The notes below the pieces were generated by a model that saw only the letters and a program-made list of their open reading frames with translations, was not told the DNA's origin and searched no databases. Positions 34,823 to 43,320 of a DNA stretch of 64,000 nt are shown here, piece by piece. How positions within the stretch are numbered: the first letter of the stretch is position 1; each line of letters starts with the position of its first letter. Where the stretch lies: NCBI GenBank assembly GCA_963772975.1, contig CAVYZH010000010.1, positions 1 through 64,000 of the forward strand, given 5' to 3'. A program made the translations under genes and the position numbers. The stretch is from AC-32 sp963772975. Lineage in GTDB: Bacteria; Actinomycetota; Thermoleophilia; Gaiellales; Gaiellaceae.

Positions 34823-36211
34823 CACGTTCGCAGGCGCTTCCTGCCGGCGCACCTTGCGCGCGATCCCGAGCGCGGCCACGGCGCCCGCGGCCACGAAACC
34901 GGCGCCGACGTAGAGCGCCGGGATGAGCCCATCGACGAAGGTCTGGCCCGTGCGGTAACCGCCGTAGTGCGCGAACACCGAGGCGAGCACCGCCACGCCG
35001 AAGACGCCGCCGAGCTCGCGGATCGCGTTGTTGGCGCCGGAGGCCTGTCCTTCCTCCTCCCGCCGCACCGACGAGAGGACGACGTTGGCGACCGGCGCGA
35101 AGTAGAGCGCCATCCCGATCCCGGAGAGGATGAACGGCACTACGAGCGCCGAGTAGGCGACCGTCGGCGTCGAGACGGCCGCGATCCACGCGAGCCCGGC
35201 CGCTTGCAGCCCGAGGCCGGTGACCATCAGCGGCCGGCCGCCGATCCGGTCCGAGAGCGCGCCGGCGATCGGCGCGACGAAGATCGGCATCGCCGTCCAC
35301 GGGAGGATCCGCAAGCCGGCCTGTAGCGGCGAGTAGCCCTGCACGGTCTGGAAGAACTGCGCCAGCAGGAAGATCGAGCCGAACATGCCGAAGAACATCA
35401 GCAGCGAGGCGACGTTCGCGGAGGTGAAGGTGCGGTTGCGGAAGAAGCGCAGCGGCAGCATCGGCTCCTTGGTGTGCAGCTCCCAGAGCACGAACAGCGC
35501 GAGCACGGCGCTCCCGAGCGCGAGCGCGCCGACGATCTCGGGGCTCCCCCAGCCGACCTGGTTCCCGCGTACGAGGCCCCAGACGATCCCGAACAGGCCG
35601 ACGCTGGCGAGGCCGACACCGGGCAGGTCGAGCGCGTCGTTGGGACCGCGGCTCTCCTTCAGCCGCAGCGCGGCGAGCGGGATCAGCGCGAGGCCGATCG
35701 GCACGTTCAGCCAGAAGATCCACTGCCACGAGATGCCCTCGACCACCGCGCCGCCGACGAGCGGGCCGATCGCGACCGCGAGGCCGCTGATGCCGCCCCA
35801 CGCGCCGAGCGCGAGGCCCCGCTTCTCTGCGGGCACGGCCGCGCTCAGGATCGTCAGCGTGAGCGGCAGCACGATCGCGCCACCGAAGCCCTGGATCGCG
35901 CGCGCGGCGATCAGAACCTCGATCGAGGGCGCGAGCGCGGCGGCCGCGGAGCCGGCGGTGAAGATCGCGAGCCCGATCACGAACATGCGGCGACGCCCAA
36001 AACGGTCGCCGAGAGCGGCGCCGGTGATCAGGAAGACCGCAAAGGTGAGCGTGTAGGCGTTGACCGTCCACTCGAGCCCGCTGAGGGTCGCGTGCAGGTC
36101 GCGGTGGATGACCGGCAGCGCGGTCGTGACGACCAGGTTGTCGAGGGTCGTCATAAAGAGCGCGACCGAGGTGATCGCGAACGTCCAGATCGTCGATGTG
36201 CGGCGGCTCAC
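34808..36211 (-). CDS. MFS drug-efflux transporter, DHA2 (EmrB/QacA) family
   Basis: 467 residues with the 14-segment DHA2 layout. Motif A is GAALGDRFGRRRMFV near residue 62; motif C-like GAWGGISGLAVAIGPLVGGAVVEGISWQWIFWLNVPIG is diagnostic of drug:H+ antiporters. DNLVVTTALPVIHRDL near the N-terminus is the conserved D1 motif of the family. GTG 36211 overlaps the TetR stop (GTGA), so regulator and pump are one operon. The pump probably exports a hydrophobic toxicant or a pathway product; the ligand is unknown. Confidence 0.9.
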   Translation of the reverse strand: MSRRTSTIWTFAITSVALFMTTLDNLVVTTALPVIHRDLHATLSGLEWTVNAYTLTFAVFLITGAALGDRFGRRRMFVIGLAIFTAGSAAAALAPSIEVLIAARAIQGFGGAIVLPLTLTILSAAVPAEKRGLALGAWGGISGLAVAIGPLVGGAVVEGISWQWIFWLNVPIGLALIPLAALRLKESRGPNDALDLPGVGLASVGLFGIVWGLVRGNQVGWGSPEIVGALALGSAVLALFVLWELHTKEPMLPLRFFRNRTFTSANVASLLMFFGMFGSIFLLAQFFQTVQGYSPLQAGLRILPWTAMPIFVAPIAGALSDRIGGRPLMVTGLGLQAAGLAWIAAVSTPTVAYSALVVPFILSGIGMALYFAPVANVVLSSVRREEEGQASGANNAIRELGGVFGVAVLASVFAHYGGYRTGQTFVDGLIPALYVGAGFVAAGAVAALGIARKVRRQEAPANVLAAE

Positions 36212-36768
36212 GGTGACTCCTCTCCCAGGCAGGACTCGAGCAGCTGCTTCGCCCACGGCGCCGGGTGGTCGAGCAGGTCCATCGAGGCAAAGACGTTCAG
36301 CAGCATCCCGAACGCGAAGAAGTCGCGGATCCGCTCGGGCTCGGCCCCCGAGACGCGCTCGACGTAGTCGACGAGCCGGCCGTAGCCCTCACGCACGACC
36401 TCGCGCACGTCGTCGTCGTCGCAGTCCGCGTAGGCCTGCATCTGCGCGCGCAGGCGCGTGCGGTCGGCGAGCAGGCCGCGGTAGGCCTGTCCGATGGCTG
36501 TCAGTGCGTCCTCGCCGCCCTTGCCTTCCGCGGCCTCCTCGAAGAGCTCGAGCGTTTGGCTCAGGCAGCGCCGCACGGTCTCGAGGTAGAGCTCCTTCTT
36601 CGTGCCGAAGAGCCGGAAGAGGTAGGCCTGCGAGATCCCGGCCTTGCGCGCGATCGTGTCGGTCGAGGTGCCGTCGAGGCCGTGCTCTCCGAACTCTTCG
36701 AGCGCGACGGCGATGATCTCCTCGCGCCGCACCTCGGCGGTCTTGCGCGTGCTGGTTGCTGCCTTCAC
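36208..36768 (-). CDS. TetR-family repressor of the adjacent efflux pump
   Basis: 186 residues. The N-terminal helix-turn-helix (IIAVALEEFGEHGLDGTSTDTIARKAGISQAYLFRLFGTKKELYLETV) is textbook TetR. The C-terminal ligand domain has a strikingly acidic turn (YADCDDDDVREVV). I chose GTG 36768 rather than an in-frame GTG at 36789 because the latter lies inside the 18-bp operator and would give seven extra residues. It is coupled to the MFS gene and most likely represses its own promoter through the palindrome just upstream. Confidence 0.88.
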   Translation of the reverse strand: MKAATSTRKTAEVRREEIIAVALEEFGEHGLDGTSTDTIARKAGISQAYLFRLFGTKKELYLETVRRCLSQTLELFEEAAEGKGGEDALTAIGQAYRGLLADRTRLRAQMQAYADCDDDDVREVVREGYGRLVDYVERVSGAEPERIRDFFAFGMLLNVFASMDLLDHPAPWAKQLLESCLGEESP

Positions 36769-36772
36769 GCGA

Positions 36773-36790
36773 AGTAAGTTATCACTCACT
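36773..36790. promoter_or_regulatory. TetR operator palindrome
   Basis: AGTGAGTGATAACTTACT on minus is a perfect dyad of the form AGTnAGTnATnACTnACT, ending five bases before the repressor start. Sequence of this type (spaced AGT/ACT half-sites) is common for TetR-family autoregulation. It overlaps any promoter for the TetR-MFS operon. Confidence 0.7.
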
Positions 36791-36808
36791 CACAACAAGC
36801 GCAAGTGG

Positions 36809-38206
36809 CTACCAGCGGCGGGTCGCACCTCCCAGGTACTGCGCGTAGCCCCTCAGCGACGCGGCCGACGTCAGCACCTGGTAGACGAGCAGATAGCCGG
36901 TGAATCCGCGGACGTCCCTGCCCACCTCGACGCCGAGACGGCGGAACACGTGGCGTTCCTGCCAGCGGCGGAGGAATCCGAAGATCAGGAGCGTGATCGG
37001 AAGCAAGAGCATCGACCACCAGCCGAAGATCAGCGGGTAGCCGAACAGGAAGAGGATCACGCCGGGCACCCAGAAGAAGATCAGCCCGATGTCCAGGAAC
37101 GGCACGAGATAGTCAATCCCGGCGACGAACTTTGCGAGCACGCGAGGCTGGCGAGGCGGCGGGTGGGTGCGAAGGCCTTCGAGCATCCCACGGGCCCAGC
37201 GTGAGCGCTGGCCCAGCAGCTGCCCGAGCCGCTCGGGCACGTGCGTGAAGCCGAGCGCCACCGGCTCGTACTGCACAATCCCGCGCGTTCCCAACAATGC
37301 CCACGTGAGCACGATGTCCTCCCCGATCGCGTCCGGCCAGCCACCCACCGCGCGTAGGTCGTCCGTCCAGTACGCCGAGAACGCCCCTTGCGCGACGAGG
37401 GCCGTGTTGTACGACGCCTGCATCCGCTTCACGCCGTTGATCCCGAGCCGGTAGTCCCACTGCTGCATACGCGTCATGAAGCGCAGGAGCGGGTTCTGGG
37501 CGACGAGCGCACCGGCGCACGCACAGGTGTGCTGGCCCTGCGGCGCGGTCGTCAGCCGGGCGACGAGGTACGTCATCGACTCGGGGTGCGGCATCGTGTC
37601 AGCGTCGACCGTGACGACGATCGGCGTCGTCACCGTGGCGAGAGCCCTGTTGAGCGCTTGGTGCTTGCCGGGTGCCTGCTCGAACACCCGCCGATAGTCG
37701 AGCCCGAGACGCCGTGCAGCCTCTTCCCCGAGCTCCGCGGTCAGGTCGGTCGAACCGTTGTCGGCGAGCACGACCTCGACCGGCCCGGGATAGGTAAGCC
37801 CGGCGATCTCCTCGAGCGTCGACACGATCGCTTCAGCTTCGTTCCGGGCCGCGATCAGAACCGTCACAGCGGGCCAGGATCCGGCGGGCGGAACGAGCTC
37901 CAGCTCGCGGTACGGGTTGACGAGCAGCGTGAAGAGCATGAAGCCGATCACGAGAGCGGGGACGTACGCGAGCAGGATCGGGATCACCCAGCCCAGCACA
38001 GGCCCGAGAGCAGCCTCGAGCTCCCCACGCCAAGGGCCGGAGGCCCAGACCGCGAAGCCGACCCAGGCGAGGGTGAGGGAGCCGGCGAGCGCGAACAACA
38101 CCGTCGGCCGCAGGCCAGCCTCCGGCCGCCTGCGCCGAGTAAGCCCCCCGAGTCGCCGAGCCGGCAGCGCAGGGTCGACGCCCGGCTTCGACGCCTGTTC
38201 GGTCAC
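36809..38206 (-). CDS. Processive family 2 glycosyltransferase (PgaC/cellulose synthase-like)
   Basis: 465 residues. Two N-terminal membrane segments (TVLFALAGSLTLAWVGFAVWA; VLGWVIPILLAYVPALVIGFMLF) lead into the catalytic domain: VTVLIAARNEAEAI, EVVLADNGSTDLTAEL, VTVDADTMPHPESM (D-X-D), GGWPDAIGEDIVLTW (catalytic base) and the QRSRWARG signature (Q-x-x-R-W) of processive beta-glycan synthases. Three or four C-terminal spans follow. It could make a homopolymer such as a beta-1,6-GlcNAc or related glycan and extrude it itself. GTG 38206 overlaps the stop of a 29-codon frame. Confidence 0.87.
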   Translation of the reverse strand: MTEQASKPGVDPALPARRLGGLTRRRRPEAGLRPTVLFALAGSLTLAWVGFAVWASGPWRGELEAALGPVLGWVIPILLAYVPALVIGFMLFTLLVNPYRELELVPPAGSWPAVTVLIAARNEAEAIVSTLEEIAGLTYPGPVEVVLADNGSTDLTAELGEEAARRLGLDYRRVFEQAPGKHQALNRALATVTTPIVVTVDADTMPHPESMTYLVARLTTAPQGQHTCACAGALVAQNPLLRFMTRMQQWDYRLGINGVKRMQASYNTALVAQGAFSAYWTDDLRAVGGWPDAIGEDIVLTWALLGTRGIVQYEPVALGFTHVPERLGQLLGQRSRWARGMLEGLRTHPPPRQPRVLAKFVAGIDYLVPFLDIGLIFFWVPGVILFLFGYPLIFGWWSMLLLPITLLIFGFLRRWQERHVFRRLGVEVGRDVRGFTGYLLVYQVLTSAASLRGYAQYLGGATRRW

Positions 38207-38292
38207 GGCGGTGCCACGACCTGCGTTGCGACGAGAACTGCGGAAACCGCGGCCGCTACGGCACCCGCAGCGTGAGGATGGCTGCGGCGCAT
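38203..38292 (-). CDS. Small ORF with signal-like hydrophobic stretch, coupled to the processive glycosyltransferase
   Basis: 29 codons from ATG 38292: a basic start (MRRSHPHAAG) followed by AVAAAVSAVLVATQVVAPP, a single hydrophobic helix. Its TGA overlaps the GTG of the glycosyltransferase (GTGA), the coupling seen across the window. It could be a small membrane subunit, as small partners of PgaC-type synthases exist, or a leader frame. No ribosome-binding site stands out. Confidence 0.35.
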   Translation of the reverse strand: MRRSHPHAAGAVAAAVSAVLVATQVVAPP

Positions 38293-38342
38293 AGTGCGGT
38301 TCGGGTCGCCACCGTAGCCCTGGCCGAGCCGGGTGTCAAAGC

Positions 38343-38854
38343 TCAGCTCACGCTGTCCTCCGGGAGCGGAATCAGCCGGGCACGGTCACGAATGTCCTGC
38401 AAGACCGACAGACCGGCGCGTGCCGACGACTCGGAGCGGTTCCACTGGCGGCGGTACGCCTGCAGGTCCGGCAGCGCGGCTAGGGCGTCGGCGCGCTCGC
38501 CGAGCGCGGTGACCAGAAGCTGTCTCGCCCGGCGGGTCTCACCCGTCGCACGGTCGCCGCGGAGGAGGACGCGCGCGTGGCGGACGACGCCGCGATAGGC
38601 GCTCGCACGGGCCAGCAAGTCGGTCTGCGACAGACGTCCGAGCCGCCAGTCGCGGTACGACAGCTCGTAGGCGGTCATCGCCGCACTGACCGGCTCGTAG
38701 TCGCGCACGAGGCGCTGGTGCTCGCGGTCGAGGGCGACGAACGAGAGCTTCGGTTGCGGCGGCTGCGGCTCCGTTCGGCGGTTGCCGTGGTCGCAGCCGC
38801 ACAGCAGCACGACCGCCAGGAGCGCGCAGGCGCGCCAGTAGACTCGGCGGCCAT
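38343..38854 (-). CDS. Putative small lipoprotein; start probably frameshifted
   Basis: About 165 residues. A hydrophobic start (CALLAVVLLCGC) ends in a possible lipobox cysteine; the mature part is helical and charged (LSFVALDREHQRLVRDYEPVSAAMTAYELSYRDWRLGRLSQTDLLARASAYRGVV), followed by AGLSVLQDIRDRARLIPLPEDS. No valid start codon lies in frame just upstream of the hydrophobic stretch. ATG 38854 is in another frame, and one added base near 38840 would join them. It is divergent from the epimerase gene at 38853, which begins on the same bases. No known family recognised. Confidence 0.5.
38839..38844 (+). promoter_or_regulatory. Candidate -10 element (TAGACT)
   Basis: TAGACT ends eight bases before ATG 38853 and no ribosome-binding site precedes that start, consistent with a leaderless or very short-leader transcript for the epimerase operon. 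It lies within the opposing lipoprotein gene's N-terminal region. Confidence 0.35.
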
Positions 38855-39716
38855 GAAGGTGCTGCTCACAGGCGCTTCCGGGTTCGTCGGCCGCGCGCTT
38901 CAGGACGAGCTTCGCCACGGCGATGGAGCCTACGAGGTCCATCTGCTCGGGCGTGCTGACGGCGATCTCGCGGACGAAGGTGTCGCCGAGGCGGTGGTCG
39001 CCGACACCCGCCCCGACGTGGTCGTCCATGCCGCCGCGCGGATCGGCGTCGTGCGCTGCGACGAGGCGCCCGAGCTCGCGCTGCGCTCGAACGTGCTCGC
39101 CACGACGCTCGTCGCCCGGGCCGCGGCGAGGCACGGCGCTCGTCTCGTGTACCTCTCGACATCCGACGTCTACGGCTCGGCGGTCGAGGCCGACGAGCAG
39201 ACACCGCCGGCGCCCGAGAGCTTCTACGCGCTGACGAAGATCTGGGGCGAGCAGGCGGCCACGCTGTGCGCGCCCGATGGTCTGGCGATCCTGCGCCTCG
39301 CCAACCCGTATGGGCCCGGCGTCGATGCCGGCCAGGCGAAGGGCGCGGTGCCGACGATGCTGCGCCAGGCCGACGCGCGCGAGCCGATCCCGGTCTTCCG
39401 CGGCGAGGCGCGCACGTTCTGCTGGATCGGCGACGTCGTGCGCGCGATCCGGCTCGTGCTGGAATCCGGCGAGACGGGCGCGTTCAACATCGGCGCCGAC
39501 GGCCAGGCGGTCGCCCTCGCCGACGTCGCCCGGCTCGCCTGCGAGCTGACCGGCGCGCCGCAGGAGCTGATCGAGGAGGTCGAGCCGCCGCCAGGCCGCG
39601 TGATGACGCGGATCTCGACCCAGCGCATCCGAGCGCTCGGCTGGCGGCCGGAGGTCCCGCTCGACGAGGGCATGCGCCTGTTGCTCGACTCGCTCCGGGC
39701 CGGCGCGCCCGCCTGA
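38853..39716 (+). CDS. NAD-dependent epimerase/dehydratase (extended SDR)
   Basis: 287 residues: TGASGFVGRALQDEL Rossmann motif, VVHAAARIGVV, LVYLSTSDVYGSA, SFYALTKIWGE (catalytic Tyr/Lys), LRLANPYGPG, and the substrate-binding TFCWIGDVVRAIRL and ALGWRPEVPLDEGMRLL tail. Acts on a nucleotide-activated sugar, as an epimerase or 4-reductase. First gene of a plus-strand trio; its TGA is immediately followed by the ATG of the ATP-grasp gene. Exact reaction not predictable. Confidence 0.87.
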   Translation: MKVLLTGASGFVGRALQDELRHGDGAYEVHLLGRADGDLADEGVAEAVVADTRPDVVVHAAARIGVVRCDEAPELALRSNVLATTLVARAAARHGARLVYLSTSDVYGSAVEADEQTPPAPESFYALTKIWGEQAATLCAPDGLAILRLANPYGPGVDAGQAKGAVPTMLRQADAREPIPVFRGEARTFCWIGDVVRAIRLVLESGETGAFNIGADGQAVALADVARLACELTGAPQELIEEVEPPPGRVMTRISTQRIRALGWRPEVPLDEGMRLLLDSLRAGAPA

Positions 39717-40928
39717 ATGGCCAAAGCGTTCGTCCTCACCGGCGGGTCACGCTCGCAGCTCGGGCTGCTCGAGCAGGCGCGCGGGCTCGGACACGAGGTC
39801 TGCGTGGTGGACGGCTCGCCCGACGCGCCGCTGCTCGCCGAGGCCGAGCACCGGATCGTCAGGAGCTTCACCGACGTCGGCGGCGTGCTCGGCGACCTCG
39901 TGGCGCAAGGGATCGAGCCGGTCGCGGTCGCGACGATGGGCTCCGACCAGGCCGTCCTCCCGACCGCGCAGCTCGCGGAGCGGCTCGGGCTGCCGGGCCT
40001 GCCGGTCGAGACGGCCCGCACGGTCGCCGACAAGCGCCGCATGCGCGCGGCCTTCGAGAAGCGCAAGGTGCGCTGCCCGAAGGGGCGCGAGGCGACGAGC
40101 TTCGAGGAAGCCGAGCAGGCCTTCCACCAGCTCGGCGCGCCCGTCGTCGTGAAGCCGGTCGACGGCTCCGCCCAGCGGGGCGTCACCGAGGTGCGCGCCG
40201 AGAGCGACCTCTCCGACGCCGTCGACCGCGCGCTCGCGGCCTCGCGAGCCGGCGCGATCGTGCTCGAGCAGTACCTCGACGGCGACGAGTACACGGTCAA
40301 CGGCTTTCTGCTCGAGCGCGAGTACTTCCCGATGAGCGTCACCCGGCGGCTCCTGTACCCGCCCCCGCCGCTCGGCGTCTGCATCGCGCACCGCTATCCC
40401 TCGCTGCTCGCGAACGAGGAGCCACTGTTCGAGCTCGCGCACAAGGCGAGCCTGGCCGTCGGGCTCGAGACCGGCCCCTCGTACGTGCAGGTGCGGATGC
40501 GCGATGGGCAGCCGTGGGCGATCGAGGTCGGCGCTCGGCTCGGCGGCGGCAAGGACGCCGAGCTGGCCAAGCTCGTGACCGGCTTCGACGCGATCCGCGC
40601 GAACGTGCTCTGGGCGCTCGGCGAGTTGACGCGCGACGACCTGCAGGCCGGCGAGCCGAACGCGCCAGTCGGCCAGGTGCGGTTTGTGGTCGCCGAGCCG
40701 GGCCGCATCGTCCAGCTCGACACCGCCCCCGCCCTCGCGCTAGAAGGTGTCCACGAGGCCGGCTGGTACTGGCGCGAGGGAATGACGCTGCCGCCGATGA
40801 CCTCAGGCGCGGAGCGGCTCGGCTACCTGCTGCTGAGCGCCGGTGACGAGGACGAGCTCGACGCGCTCACCGAGCAGGCGCTCGCCGCGCTCGAGATCGA
40901 GATCGCGGCCGAAGCTCCAGTCGCATGA
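39717..40928 (+). CDS. ATP-grasp enzyme
   Basis: 403 residues, the most canonical of the four ATP-grasp proteins: pre-domain FVLTGGSRSQLGLLEQARGLGHEVCVVDGSPDAPLL, TVADKRRMRAAFEKRKVRCPKG, P-loop-like PVVVKPVDGSAQRGVTEV, AGAIVLEQYLDGDEYTVNGFL, and metal ligands in SYVQVRMRDGQPWAIEVGARLGGG. The pattern is that of PurK/L-amino-acid ligase-type carboxylate-amine ligases. It starts on the base after the epimerase stop and ends in an ATGA overlap with the glycosyltransferase, so all three are cotranslated. Confidence 0.82.
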   Translation: MAKAFVLTGGSRSQLGLLEQARGLGHEVCVVDGSPDAPLLAEAEHRIVRSFTDVGGVLGDLVAQGIEPVAVATMGSDQAVLPTAQLAERLGLPGLPVETARTVADKRRMRAAFEKRKVRCPKGREATSFEEAEQAFHQLGAPVVVKPVDGSAQRGVTEVRAESDLSDAVDRALAASRAGAIVLEQYLDGDEYTVNGFLLEREYFPMSVTRRLLYPPPPLGVCIAHRYPSLLANEEPLFELAHKASLAVGLETGPSYVQVRMRDGQPWAIEVGARLGGGKDAELAKLVTGFDAIRANVLWALGELTRDDLQAGEPNAPVGQVRFVVAEPGRIVQLDTAPALALEGVHEAGWYWREGMTLPPMTSGAERLGYLLLSAGDEDELDALTEQALAALEIEIAAEAPVA

Positions 40929-41911
40929 GAGTCCTCCATTCGCCGATCAACATCGCGGGCGGGCCGGGCGCGATCTCGGCCGGGCTGCGCGAGATCGGCG
41001 TCGAGAGCACGCTGCTCGTCTTCAACGAGCGGCCGTTCGAGCGCGGCTTCGACGTCAACCTCGAGCTGCGCGACACGAGCAAGCTCGGCTCGATCCCGTA
41101 CAACCTGCCGAAGCAGCTACGCGCGCTCAACTGGGCGGTGCGTAACTTCGACGTCTTCCACTTCCACGCGGGATTGACGCTCGCGCCGCGGCGGATCACG
41201 CTGCCGCTGCTCAAGGCGCGGCGCAAGGGGATCGTCTTCCAGTCGTGGGGCTCCGACCTGCGGAACCGCAGCGCCTCGGACGTCTCGTATCTGCGCGACG
41301 CGGGCGCGGTGATCGTCGGCAGCTATCTGACCCGCCGCCTCGCCCCGCGCGGGGGCTGGCCCGAGTACGACGTCGTCCCGCCCGCGCTCGTGCTCGCCGA
41401 CTGGGAGCCTTCACCGACCGAGCCTGGCGAGACGCTGCGGATCGCGCACGCGCCGAGCAAGCGGGCGGTCAAGGGCACGGAGGCCGTCCTGGCCGCGGTC
41501 GAGGCGCTGCGGGCGAACGGCGCGCCGGTCGAGCTCGACCTGATCGAAGGCGTCCCGAACGTCGAGGCGCGCCTCCGCTACGCGACCGCCGACGTGGTGG
41601 TCGACCAGCTCCGGATCGGCTGGTACGGGATGTTCGCGATCGAGTCGATGGCGCTGGCCAAACCGGTCGTCGTCCACCTCGACGCCGAGGCGGCGGCTGA
41701 GACCGAGGAGGCGTTCGGGCTCGAGCTGCCGCTGGTGCGCGCGGACGAGGGCAACCTCGAAGACGTGCTCGCCGGCCTGGTCGAGACACGCGCGGAGCTG
41801 CCGGAGCTCGGCCGCCGCAGCCGCGAGTACGTCGAGCGGGTGCACGCGCATACCGCGGTCGCGCAGCGCGTGCTCGACATCTATGAGCGCGTCATGCCCA
41901 TCAACTCGTAG
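40925..41911 (+). CDS. Glycosyltransferase, GT4/GT-B type
   Basis: 328 residues. LHSPINIAGGPGAISAGLREIG replaces the usual N-terminal glycine loop; NFDVFHFHAGLTLAP, GIVFQSWGSDLRNR and GAVIVGSYLTRRLAP follow, then a shortened C-terminal domain with RIAHAPSKRAVKGTEAVLAAVEALR and DVVVDQLRIGWYGMFAIESMALAKPVVVHLD. The pattern resembles family 4 enzymes with a compact donor domain. Last gene of the plus-strand trio; its final 31 bp overlap the convergent binding-protein gene. Confidence 0.8.
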   Translation: MRVLHSPINIAGGPGAISAGLREIGVESTLLVFNERPFERGFDVNLELRDTSKLGSIPYNLPKQLRALNWAVRNFDVFHFHAGLTLAPRRITLPLLKARRKGIVFQSWGSDLRNRSASDVSYLRDAGAVIVGSYLTRRLAPRGGWPEYDVVPPALVLADWEPSPTEPGETLRIAHAPSKRAVKGTEAVLAAVEALRANGAPVELDLIEGVPNVEARLRYATADVVVDQLRIGWYGMFAIESMALAKPVVVHLDAEAAAETEEAFGLELPLVRADEGNLEDVLAGLVETRAELPELGRRSREYVERVHAHTAVAQRVLDIYERVMPINS

Positions 41912-43320
41912 AGGCCGATCGGCGACCACGAGAAGCCGTGCACGCCCGGCGCGAGCGAGAAGCTGTCGCCGCCGAAGTAGAGAGGGACGGCGGGCACGCC
42001 GTCGTGCAGCTTCTCGACCAGCTTGCGTTCGATCTGCCAGCGGTCCCCGTCGTCGAGCGTGCGCACCGCCTCTGCCATCAGGGCGTCGTAGGAGGGATCG
42101 CACCAATGCGCCGCGTTGAAGGCGCTCCCGCAGGTGAACTGGTCGAGCTGGTTGTAGGGGTCGAAGACCTTCGAGCTCCAGCCGAGCAGGATCAGGTCGG
42201 CGTCCGCGGTCTCGAGCGCGGCCACGGTCGGCACCGGGTGGAACGTGAGCCGAAGACCGAACTTGCGCAACTGCTCGTCCTCGCGCCGCAGTGCCGCGGC
42301 GACGCGCGAGCCACCGCGATCCTGCTCGGCCCAGGCGAGCGTCAGTGCCAGCGGCCGCGGCTTGCTGGTCAGCGGAACAGCCTCGTGGGAGTTGACAGCG
42401 TTCGCGCCGGGCATCGCCGGCGGAACGAACGAGACCGGATCGTTGCCGAGGTCGAGGTGCGTGATCACCCACCCGACGTACTGCCGCGCACCGAGGTCGG
42501 ACAACGGTGTCCCGCGAGTGTCGAACCAGAGCTGGCCGGTAGCGAGCAGCTCCAGCTCGTCGGCGCCCGCAGGCGCCGGGCCGGCGGTGTCGATCCAGGG
42601 CAGCCCCGGCCCGGCGAGCTGGCGCGGCAGGACGGCGTCCGCGCCCTTCGTGGCGGTGCCGAGGACGAGCCGGCTCGGCTTCACCTCGCCCGCGTTCCAG
42701 TAGTTGAAGTTCCGCTCGAGCACGAGCTTGCCGCCGGCGCGGGAGACGATCCTGAACGGGCCGCTGTAGAGGTTCGGCCTGGGCGGTACCGGCGCGGCGA
42801 CCGGGAAGGCGACCAGCTCGTCGAACCAGGGCACCGGGTGCTGCAACGTGACGCGCAGGGTGCGGTCGTCGAGCACCTGGACGCCGATCGAGCCGTTGCC
42901 GGTCGCGTGCAGGTGCCGCGCGCCGCGGACGATCCCGAGCTCCGGGCCCGCGTAGGGCGCGTTGGTGCCCGGCCGCAGTGCCCGCAACCAGGAGCGCTTG
43001 AAGTCGGCCGCAGTGATCGGCGTGTCGTCGCTCCACTGGATCCCCTCGCGCAGGTGGAACGTCCAGACGAGCCCACCCTCGCCGACGTCCCACGACTCGG
43101 CCAGATCCGGCTCGACGCCGGTTTCCGAGAATCGCGTCAGGCCTGCGTAGAGCTCGTGCGAGACGTTCAGCGCCGGCAGATCGCTCGCCTTGGCCGGGTC
43201 GAGCACCGTCGGCACGAGCGGCAGCGCCAGCCGCAGCGTCTGAGGCTTCGCCGCCGAGGAGCCGCCGCAGCCGGCCAGCACGAAGACGGCGATGAGGGCT
43301 AGCCCACGAGCTTTGCCCAT
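41881..43320 (-). CDS. Peptide/solute ABC transporter substrate-binding lipoprotein (SBP family 5), orphan
   Basis: 479 residues. Signal peptide and lipobox (LALIAVFVLAGCGG) precede the family 5 fold: TVLDPAKASDLPALNVSHELYAGLTRF, DLAESWDVGEGGLVWTFHLREGIQWSDDTPITAADFKRSW, GPFRIVSRAGGKLVLERNFNYW, and a C-terminal lobe with CDPSYDALMAEAV and LVEKLHDGVPAVPLYFGG. Known members deliver peptides or sugars to an ABC importer, but no permease or ATPase gene is near. It overlaps the upstream gene by 22 bp, so it may work with that secreted protein. Confidence 0.87.
   Translation of the reverse strand: MGKARGLALIAVFVLAGCGGSSAAKPQTLRLALPLVPTVLDPAKASDLPALNVSHELYAGLTRFSETGVEPDLAESWDVGEGGLVWTFHLREGIQWSDDTPITAADFKRSWLRALRPGTNAPYAGPELGIVRGARHLHATGNGSIGVQVLDDRTLRVTLQHPVPWFDELVAFPVAAPVPPRPNLYSGPFRIVSRAGGKLVLERNFNYWNAGEVKPSRLVLGTATKGADAVLPRQLAGPGLPWIDTAGPAPAGADELELLATGQLWFDTRGTPLSDLGARQYVGWVITHLDLGNDPVSFVPPAMPGANAVNSHEAVPLTSKPRPLALTLAWAEQDRGGSRVAAALRREDEQLRKFGLRLTFHPVPTVAALETADADLILLGWSSKVFDPYNQLDQFTCGSAFNAAHWCDPSYDALMAEAVRTLDDGDRWQIERKLVEKLHDGVPAVPLYFGGDSFSLAPGVHGFSWSPIGLYELMGMTRS

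Noticed and set aside
36208..36789. TetR start at GTG 36789
   Set aside because: It lies inside the palindromic operator; starting at GTG 36768 leaves operator and promoter upstream.
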